The notes beneath the pieces were generated by a model, which did not search any database, was not told where the DNA came from, and was given only the letters and a program-made list of their open reading frames with translations. From an uncultured Chryseobacterium sp. (GTDB lineage: Bacteria > Bacteroidota > Bacteroidia > Flavobacteriales > Weeksellaceae), in assembly GCA_913778275.1 (NCBI GenBank), contig CAJYWN010000004.1:1-11089 (forward strand): a DNA stretch of 11,089 nucleotides, read 5' to 3'. The translations under genes and the position numbers were made by a program. Position 1 is the stretch's first letter, and every line of letters starts with the position of its first letter. Positions 5,961 through 11,089 of the stretch are shown in pieces.

Positions 5961-8900
5961 ATGAACAAATTCATTAAAAATATAATTGCTTTCTCATTAA
6001 AAAATAAAGCATTTACCTTTATCTGGGTAGCTGTTCTGGCCGTGGCTGGGTTCATCAGTTTCAAAAACATGCCTATTGAAGCTTTTCCTGATGTCACCAA
6101 CACCCAAATCGTTATCATTACCCAGTGGAACGGCCGGAGTGCTGAAGAAGTTGAGCGTTTTGTAACAACGCCGATAGAATTGGCAATGAGTCCTGTTCAG
6201 AAGAAGACCAGCGTTCGGAGTACTACCATGTTTGGCCTTTCCATTGTTAAAATTCTCTTTGATGATGGGGTAGATGATACTTTCGCCAGAAATCAGGTGA
6301 ACAACCAATTGAGGACGGTAAGCCTTCCGGATGAGGTGGATCCCGAAGTACAGCCGCCGTACGGACCTACCGGAGAAATTTTCAGATATACCTTACAGAG
6401 CAAAACCAAAGATTCCCGGGAATTGCTGACTTTACAGAACTGGGTAATCGACCGGGCCTTGAGAGGCGTTCCCGGAGTGGCAGATATCAACGTTTTCGGA
6501 GGCCAGGATAAAGTGTTTGAATTAAGTATTGATCCGAGAGCGTTGGATAAATACAATCTCACACCACTGCAGGTCTATGATGCCGTTACCAAAAGCAACC
6601 TGAATGTCGGAGGCGATGTGATCGAAAAGAACGGCCAGGCTTATGTCGTTCGAGGAATTGGTTTGGTAAAATCAATAGCGGATATCGGGAATATTACCAT
6701 ACAGAATGACAGCGGAAACCCGGTTTTGGTAAAAAATGTTGCCGAAGTTCACGAAAGTTCAATGCCGAGGGTTGGACAGGCCGGGCTGAATCATCAGGAA
6801 GATACCGTTGAAGGGATTGTGGTAATGAGAAAAGGTGAAAACCCTCGTGAAGTTCTGGTAGGCGTGAAAGCTAAAATTAAAGAGCTCAATGAAAAAGTTC
6901 TTCCGAAAGATGTCAAAATGGTTACTTTTTACGACCGTGATAACCTGATGGATTTCACAACCCATACCGTCATGCACAACCTTATTGAAGGGATTATCCT
7001 GGTAACGGTAATTGTTTTAATCTTTATGGCCGACTGGAGAACCACATTAATTGTTTCCATTATCATTCCGTTATCCCTGTTATTTGCTTTTCTATGTTTG
7101 AAAATGGCGGGAATGAGTGCCAATCTCTTATCACTCGGAGCAGTAGATTTCGGAATTATTATCGACGGGGCCGTCGTCATGGTGGAAGGGCTTTTCGTTA
7201 TGCTCGATCATAAAGCACGTCAATACGGCGAAGAAAGATTCAATAAACTTGCAAAAGCCGGCTGGATCAAGCAAACCGGAACTGGTCTTGGTAAAGCAAT
7301 TTTCTTCTCAAAACTGATTATCATTACTTCTTTAATCCCGATCTTCTCATTCCAGAAAGTGGAAGGAAAAATGTTTTCACCATTGGCATTTACGTTAGGT
7401 TTTGCTTTAATGGGTGCGCTGATTTTTACTTTAACGCTGGTTCCGGTACTTTCTCACATTTTGTTAAATAAAAATGTTAAGGAAAAAAACAATCCGTTTG
7501 TTAATTTCTGGGACAGAATCGTTTTAAAAGGATTTAATTTTACATTCAGGCATAAAAGATTGAGCTTAATGGTTTCGCTGGCGTTTTTAGGACTCACCTT
7601 ATTTTCCGCTAAATTTTTAGGAACGGAATTTTTACCACAACTCAATGAAGGATCATTATGGATCACTGCAGAAATGCCGATGAGCTCGTCCTTAAAGGAA
7701 TCCTTAAAAACAGCAGATCTCCTCAAAAAAGATATTATGAGTTTCCCGGAAGTTACGGATGTCCTTGCCCAAACGGGAAGAAGCAATGACGGAACAGATC
7801 CGAATGGTTTCGGTTTCGTACAGTTTGCTGTCAACCTGAAGCCCAAAGAAAACTGGAAAAGAAATATAACCTATGATGAACTCATTGAAGAAATTGACAA
7901 AAAAATGAGAAACTATCAGGGTATTACATTCAATTATTCCCAGCCTATATCCGATAATGTTGCCGAAGCGGTGGCCGGCTTCAAAGCAGAAAACGGGATT
8001 AAAATTTATGGAGATAATCTTCAGACACTTGATATGCTGGCTGAAAAAGTGTTAAAACAAATTAAAGATATTCAGGGTGTAAAAGACGCCGGAATTATTA
8101 AAAATATAGGACAACCGGAAGTAAGTGTTGTGCTTGACAGGGATAAAATGGCTGCTTACGGAGTAATGCCTGATGATGCACAGTCTGTTCTTGAGATGGC
8201 TTTCGGAGGGAAAACAGCTTCGGAAATGTTTGACGGTGAAAGGAAGTTTCCGATCCGCCTCCGCTATTCACAGGAGTACAGAAAAGATGAAAATGATATT
8301 GCTGCGTTAATGGTTCCTACACAGGATGGTACAAAGATTCCTTTAAAGGAGATCAGCACGATTGAAAAAGATAACGGAGCCGCATTTATTTACAGAGATG
8401 ATATTAAAAGATATATCGGAATCAAATTTTCCATACGCGACCGTGATTTGGGAAGCACCATTGCCGATGCGCAGAAAGCGGTTTCCAAAATAGACCTTCC
8501 GGATGGTTACACAGTAGGGTGGACCGGTCAGTTTGAAAACCAGCAGAGGGCCTCGAAGAGACTGGCGCAGGTAGTTCCTGTAAGCATACTCGGAATCTTT
8601 TTTCTTTTGTTCGTGCTTTTCGGTAATATGAAAGATTCCTTACTGGTATTGGCTAATGTACCTTTTGCATTGATCGGAGGAATTATTGCACTACATGTAA
8701 CGGGAATTAATTTCGGAATCTCCGCCGGAGTTGGAATGATTGCCCTGCTTGGAATATGTATTCAGAATGGAGTAATCCTGATCACAGAATTTCATCAGAA
8801 TATACGAAGTGGATTACATCTGGATAGTGCTGTTTTACAGGGAGTTAAATCAAGAACCCGTCCTGTAATCATGACGGCATTGATGGCATCCATCGGGTTA

Positions 8901-9059
8901 ATGCCGGCTGCACTGTCCACTGGAATTGGCTCCGAATCGCAGAAACCGCTGGCAATTGTGATCATCGGAGGATTAATTACGGCTACCGTTCTTACCTTAT
9001 TGATATTCCCGATCATCTTTTGGATATTCAACAGAACAAAAAAATCCCAGCAGATCTAA
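5961..9059 (+). CDS. czcA: Heavy-metal efflux RND pump, CzcA/CusA family
   Basis: The 1032-residue inner-membrane proton/metal antiporter is the energised part of the complex. It has the 12-TM, two-loop RND plan: TM1 at about 16-36, a periplasmic loop to about 337, TM2-6 at 338-500, TM7 at about 534-554, a second loop to about 870, and TM8-12 at about 872-1023. TM4 carries DFGIIIDGAVVMVE with D396, D402 and E409, the same spacing as the CzcA proton-relay residues D402/D408/E415. This places it in the heavy-metal subfamily rather than the drug (AcrB) subfamily. By eye alignment, CusA metal-site Met573, Met623 and Met672 correspond to S576, F619 and E669. That favours a divalent cation (Zn, Co, Cd or Ni) over Cu(I)/Ag(I). 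Length is normal and the frame is intact. The gene symbol names the family; the substrate is not proven. Confidence 0.92.
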   Translation: MNKFIKNIIAFSLKNKAFTFIWVAVLAVAGFISFKNMPIEAFPDVTNTQIVIITQWNGRSAEEVERFVTTPIELAMSPVQKKTSVRSTTMFGLSIVKILFDDGVDDTFARNQVNNQLRTVSLPDEVDPEVQPPYGPTGEIFRYTLQSKTKDSRELLTLQNWVIDRALRGVPGVADINVFGGQDKVFELSIDPRALDKYNLTPLQVYDAVTKSNLNVGGDVIEKNGQAYVVRGIGLVKSIADIGNITIQNDSGNPVLVKNVAEVHESSMPRVGQAGLNHQEDTVEGIVVMRKGENPREVLVGVKAKIKELNEKVLPKDVKMVTFYDRDNLMDFTTHTVMHNLIEGIILVTVIVLIFMADWRTTLIVSIIIPLSLLFAFLCLKMAGMSANLLSLGAVDFGIIIDGAVVMVEGLFVMLDHKARQYGEERFNKLAKAGWIKQTGTGLGKAIFFSKLIIITSLIPIFSFQKVEGKMFSPLAFTLGFALMGALIFTLTLVPVLSHILLNKNVKEKNNPFVNFWDRIVLKGFNFTFRHKRLSLMVSLAFLGLTLFSAKFLGTEFLPQLNEGSLWITAEMPMSSSLKESLKTADLLKKDIMSFPEVTDVLAQTGRSNDGTDPNGFGFVQFAVNLKPKENWKRNITYDELIEEIDKKMRNYQGITFNYSQPISDNVAEAVAGFKAENGIKIYGDNLQTLDMLAEKVLKQIKDIQGVKDAGIIKNIGQPEVSVVLDRDKMAAYGVMPDDAQSVLEMAFGGKTASEMFDGERKFPIRLRYSQEYRKDENDIAALMVPTQDGTKIPLKEISTIEKDNGAAFIYRDDIKRYIGIKFSIRDRDLGSTIADAQKAVSKIDLPDGYTVGWTGQFENQQRASKRLAQVVPVSILGIFFLLFVLFGNMKDSLLVLANVPFALIGGIIALHVTGINFGISAGVGMIALLGICIQNGVILITEFHQNIRSGLHLDSAVLQGVKSRTRPVIMTALMASIGLMPAALSTGIGSESQKPLAIVIIGGLITATVLTLLIFPIIFWIFNRTKKSQQI

Positions 9060-9076
9060 ATCTTTCATTTATATTC

Positions 9077-9113
9077 AAAAAGTCGGGGTGGAAAACTTTT
9101 TTCCGCCCCGACT
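9077..9113 (-). terminator. Intrinsic terminator between convergent genes
   Basis: AGTCGGGGTGGAA (9081-9093) pairs with TTCCGCCCCGACT (9101-9113) with one T-G, and two more A-T pairs extend the stem to 15 bp around a 3-nt loop. On the minus strand the stem is followed by five T (complement of A at 9077-9081). On the plus strand it is followed by GCTATTG with no T run. It is therefore best oriented for the minus-strand DUF4394 gene ending at 9138. The strong stem may also slow transcription leaving the pump gene, which ends at 9059. Confidence 0.82.
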
Positions 9114-9137
9114 GCTATTGAAATAATTATTATGAGG

Positions 9138-10637
9138 TTAAAATCCTAATCCCACAGCAAAGCCTCTCACGGCATTAGGGAAATCTGCAACCGAAGTTGC
9201 GACTCCTGTTGAAGTATTAATGCTGTAAATTTTCGTAGATGTTCCTACAGTTGCCAGTAAATATGCTTTCTGGCTCATACTTCCGATATCGAAGCCATTG
9301 GTGTTGGTAATGTTGATATTTAAAGAGCCGGTTTCGACCAATGTACCGTTGTTTGGCGGATTTTGCTGATACAATTTATCGGTATTATGATCGATCACGA
9401 ATAAAGTTGTTGATGTTGCTCCGGAGAAATTATTGGTATAAGCAGCGGCTCCTACCATGGGACTTCCCGGATTAAGAATTCCGTCTACTGCAGTAATTCC
9501 CCCGGTAACGGGATCTAACCTAAGATTCTGCCCCGTATTGCTGATCACTCTGATTTTATCAACAGTAGGGTTGAAATCAAATCCGAAATCTGTTCCGGCT
9601 AATAATGTTGTAAAAGGAGAGGCACCAACAGCCGTGGCCGCTCCGGTTCCTAAATTAATGGTATACAGTCTGCTCGTACTGCCCAATGCATATAGCTGTC
9701 CGTTCAGTGGTCTGAAGTCAATCCCGAGAATATTTTCCCCGCTCTGAAGTCCTGAAATGGCTTTTGAAACAGGCATCGGACTGTTCGGATTGAAGATCTG
9801 CAGGTTGTTGGAATTGTCCACCGCATAAGCTACCGGTTCCGTAGGGATGGCAAGATCAATAATTTGCTGCTGAAGCATCCCGATGTTCGTGGCCTTGCCA
9901 TTGTTAAGATCAATAGTATGGAGATTATTGTTCACAGCTAATAAAGCCGTGCTGTTGTCGTATTTAATATCGAAAGCAGCCTGTCCTGTAAAAGTTGTTC
10001 CCAGGCTTCCGACTTCTACCAATGTTCCGTTATTGGGAGGATCTTGTTTAAATAATTTCCCTGAAGTCATGTCAATATCATACAAAACAGTGCTGGAAGC
10101 CCCGGATTTACTGTTGGTATAAGCAATTCCGGCTACTGAAGGAGTTCCGCCTCCGTTGATATTCATGTCTGTAGCTGCTACAGCTCCGGTTTCAGGATGA
10201 AGTCTTAAATTTTGCCCTGTATTGCTTACCAGTCGGATTCTGTCTACTGTAGGATTGAAATCTATTGAAGCAATAGTTCCCGAAACCGCAGGAGAAAATG
10301 CTGTGGTACCCACCACTCTTGCAGAAGCACTGGATGTATTGATGATGTACAGTTTGCTTGCATTTGAAAGGGCATACAGCTCTCCCGTTGCAGGCCTGAA
10401 GTCTATACTCATCAGCTTTTCCCCGGATACTACTCCTGTAACGGATACTTTGGAGGAGAAATTTTTAGGATTATTGGCGTTAAAAGATACCAGCTCGTTG
10501 TTTGAGGTAATTCCGTATACCATTAAATCCGGTCCCTGAGCAGTCATGTCCATGGGCATCATGTCTTCGGAGTCATCACATGAAAACAGGATGATAAAGC
10601 TGAATACCGCAGTAAGTAAATGTAATAGTTTTCTCAT
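9138..10637 (-). CDS. Lipoprotein with two tandem DUF4394 domains
   Basis: The 499-residue protein is of unknown function. The signal peptide ends in lipobox L-F-S-C with C20 lipidated, followed by D-D-S-E-D, an acidic start that suggests transport to the cell surface. Two DUF4394-like repeats cover about 37-264 and 269-499. Matching segments are offset by 227-228 residues: IDFRP (78/306), FNPTVD (127/355), SNTGQNLRL (138/366), PPNNGTLVE (200/427). Each repeat is rich in G, N, T and short beta strands, suggesting a propeller-like beta fold, which is an inference. A Met-rich patch (MMPMDM) follows the acidic segment. No catalytic motif is apparent. It is encoded opposite to its neighbours and ends at a terminator shared with the pump gene, so it is a separate transcription unit and need not be linked to metal efflux. 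No good minus-strand promoter was found upstream. Confidence 0.88.
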   Translation of the reverse strand: MRKLLHLLTAVFSFIILFSCDDSEDMMPMDMTAQGPDLMVYGITSNNELVSFNANNPKNFSSKVSVTGVVSGEKLMSIDFRPATGELYALSNASKLYIINTSSASARVVGTTAFSPAVSGTIASIDFNPTVDRIRLVSNTGQNLRLHPETGAVAATDMNINGGGTPSVAGIAYTNSKSGASSTVLYDIDMTSGKLFKQDPPNNGTLVEVGSLGTTFTGQAAFDIKYDNSTALLAVNNNLHTIDLNNGKATNIGMLQQQIIDLAIPTEPVAYAVDNSNNLQIFNPNSPMPVSKAISGLQSGENILGIDFRPLNGQLYALGSTSRLYTINLGTGAATAVGASPFTTLLAGTDFGFDFNPTVDKIRVISNTGQNLRLDPVTGGITAVDGILNPGSPMVGAAAYTNNFSGATSTTLFVIDHNTDKLYQQNPPNNGTLVETGSLNINITNTNGFDIGSMSQKAYLLATVGTSTKIYSINTSTGVATSVADFPNAVRGFAVGLGF

Positions 10638-10814
10638 AATATTAATAGTTAAGGGTTCGTATTTTTATGTACGATAAAATGAGAACAGTGGTTTTATTAT
10701 AACAAGTTTTTTTATCTAAACTTATATTTGCCTTTTATGTGATTCAGAATTAAAGAGATAGTTTATAATTTGATGAAAAGGCCCGGAAGGATTTTTTCAA
10801 TTAAGAAATTTGTG

Positions 10815-10822
10815 TAAATTTG
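10815..10822 (+). promoter_or_regulatory. Possible distal tuf promoter -7 box
   Basis: TAAATTTG followed by CAA matches the extended Bacteroidota -7 form seen at the other promoters in this window. No TTG lies 17-23 nt upstream (that stretch reads AAGGATTTTTTCAA), so activity is uncertain. If used, it would give a tuf leader of about 140 nt. Confidence 0.3.
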
Positions 10823-10897
10823 CAATCTCAATACATTGAAATATAAGGTTTGTACTTCATTGGATTTGAATATTGAAACTTTTTTTAAGAAAAAGGT

Positions 10898-10925
10898 TTT
10901 GGTATTTAAAAATTCATTATATTTG
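10898..10925 (+). promoter_or_regulatory. Proximal tuf promoter
   Basis: TTTG (10898-10901) and TATATTTG (10918-10925) are 16 nt apart, one short of the published 17-23 range for flavobacterial promoters. The -7 box extends as TTTGCAC, identical to the tRNA-Gly promoter. Transcription would start near 10930, leaving a leader of about 40 nt before the tuf ATG. With the tRNA array far away, tuf needs a promoter of its own here. Confidence 0.55.
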
Positions 10926-10968
10926 CACACCGAAAATTTGAAAAACAATAAATAAATAATTTTAAATC

Positions 10969-11089
10969 ATGGCAAAGGAAACGTTTAATCGTAACAAACC
11001 ACACTTGAACATTGGTACTATTGGTCACGTTGACCATGGTAAAACTACTCTTACAGCTGCTATTTCTGCTGTATTAGCTAGCAAAGGTC
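10969..11089 (+). CDS. tuf: Translation elongation factor Tu (5' part)
   Basis: The first 40 codons of EF-Tu are present and run off the window end. EF-Tu is the GTPase that delivers aminoacyl-tRNA to the ribosome. The N-terminus [20 protein letters not shown] and the P-loop GHVDHGKT (residues 19-26) are diagnostic. The start ATG is preceded by A/T-rich sequence without a Shine-Dalgarno motif, as in other genes here. In many bacteria tuf directly follows Thr-Tyr-Gly-Thr tRNAs. Here that tRNA set is found at 3-447, on the same strand but 10.5 kb upstream. Confidence 0.97.
   Translation, partial: MAKETFNRNKPHLNIGTIGHVDHGKTTLTAAISAVLASKG

Larger units (their letters stand above)
10638..10968. 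other. Divergent intergenic region between DUF4394 gene and tuf
   Basis: These 331 AT-rich nt contain no supportable gene. Plus-strand -7 boxes of the form TAnnTTTG occur three times, at 10723-10730 (TATATTTG), 10815-10822 (TAAATTTG) and 10918-10925 (TATATTTG). Only the last has a nearby -33 TTG. For the minus-strand gene only a near-match exists (TAAGTTTA, complement of 10717-10724) with no -33 partner. Confidence 0.55.

Noticed and set aside
7454..7846. 130-codon minus-strand open frame inside the pump gene
   Set aside because: It is antisense to conserved RND transmembrane and pore-domain sequence and has no recognisable domain; it is a shadow frame.
9081..9113. Terminator assigned to the pump gene on the plus strand
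   Set aside because: The stem would work in either direction, but the T run is only on the minus-strand side, so it is better assigned to the DUF4394 gene.
10877..10898. A/T hairpin AACTTTTTT/AAAAAGGTT upstream of tuf as a terminator or attenuator
   Set aside because: The stem is almost all A-T, the T tract after it is short and broken by GG, and it overlaps the proposed -33 box. It could form by chance in such DNA.
10763..10948. 61-codon minus-strand open frame in the tuf leader
   Set aside because: It covers the likely tuf promoters, is dominated by Phe, Lys, Leu and Asn from AT-rich DNA, and has no supporting features.
1..11089. CRISPR array, insertion sequence, integrase or attachment site
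   Set aside because: No regularly spaced direct repeats, no transposase or recombinase frame, and no duplicated tRNA 3' end was found. The only mobile-like DNA is small noncoding repeats.

Overview
The window looks like chromosomal DNA from a member of the Bacteroidota, most likely Flavobacteriia of the Chryseobacterium/Elizabethkingia kind. The reasons are the AT-rich intergenic DNA, start codons without Shine-Dalgarno sequences, -7 promoter boxes of the form TAnnTTTG, lipoprotein signals, and degenerate intergenic repeats such as GGGCTAAAGCCC. The genus is inferred from sequence style, not from a database comparison.

Layout. Positions 3-447 hold four tRNA genes, Thr(TGT)-Tyr(GTA)-Gly(TCC)-Thr(GGT). 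An internal promoter precedes tRNA-Gly, one terminator-like hairpin lies inside the array, and a clean terminator follows it. A gene-free stretch with palindromic repeats leads to a two-component system (911-2957): an OmpR-type response regulator and a membrane histidine kinase, 1 nt apart. A 372-nt gap holding relics of several interspersed repeats follows. Then comes a tripartite heavy-metal efflux system in C-B-A order: an outer-membrane channel (3330-4571), a periplasmic adaptor lipoprotein (4573-5658) and a 1032-residue CzcA/CusA-type RND pump (5961-9059). A convergent gene on the minus strand (9138-10637) encodes a lipoprotein with two tandem DUF4394 domains. The window ends in the first 40 codons of tuf (EF-Tu, from 10969), preceded by promoter-like elements.

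How the genes fit together. The two-component system probably senses an envelope or metal signal and controls the downstream efflux genes, as CusRS and CzcRS do for their pumps; this is inferred from position and family. The channel, adaptor and pump should form one proton-driven complex spanning both membranes. Pump residues match the divalent-cation CzcA type better than the Cu(I)/Ag(I) CusA type, and the kinase sensor region contains no Met or Cys.

The most notable point is architectural. Thr-Tyr-Gly-Thr tRNAs directly followed by tuf is an old and widespread arrangement (E. coli thrU-tyrU-glyT-thrT-tufB). Here the tRNAs and tuf lie at opposite ends, separated by about 10.5 kb of efflux, signalling and surface-protein genes. 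The window therefore looks like an accessory insertion into a translation-gene cluster. No transposase, integrase, CRISPR array or clear attachment site is visible. I found no wholly new system; the individual gene families are known.
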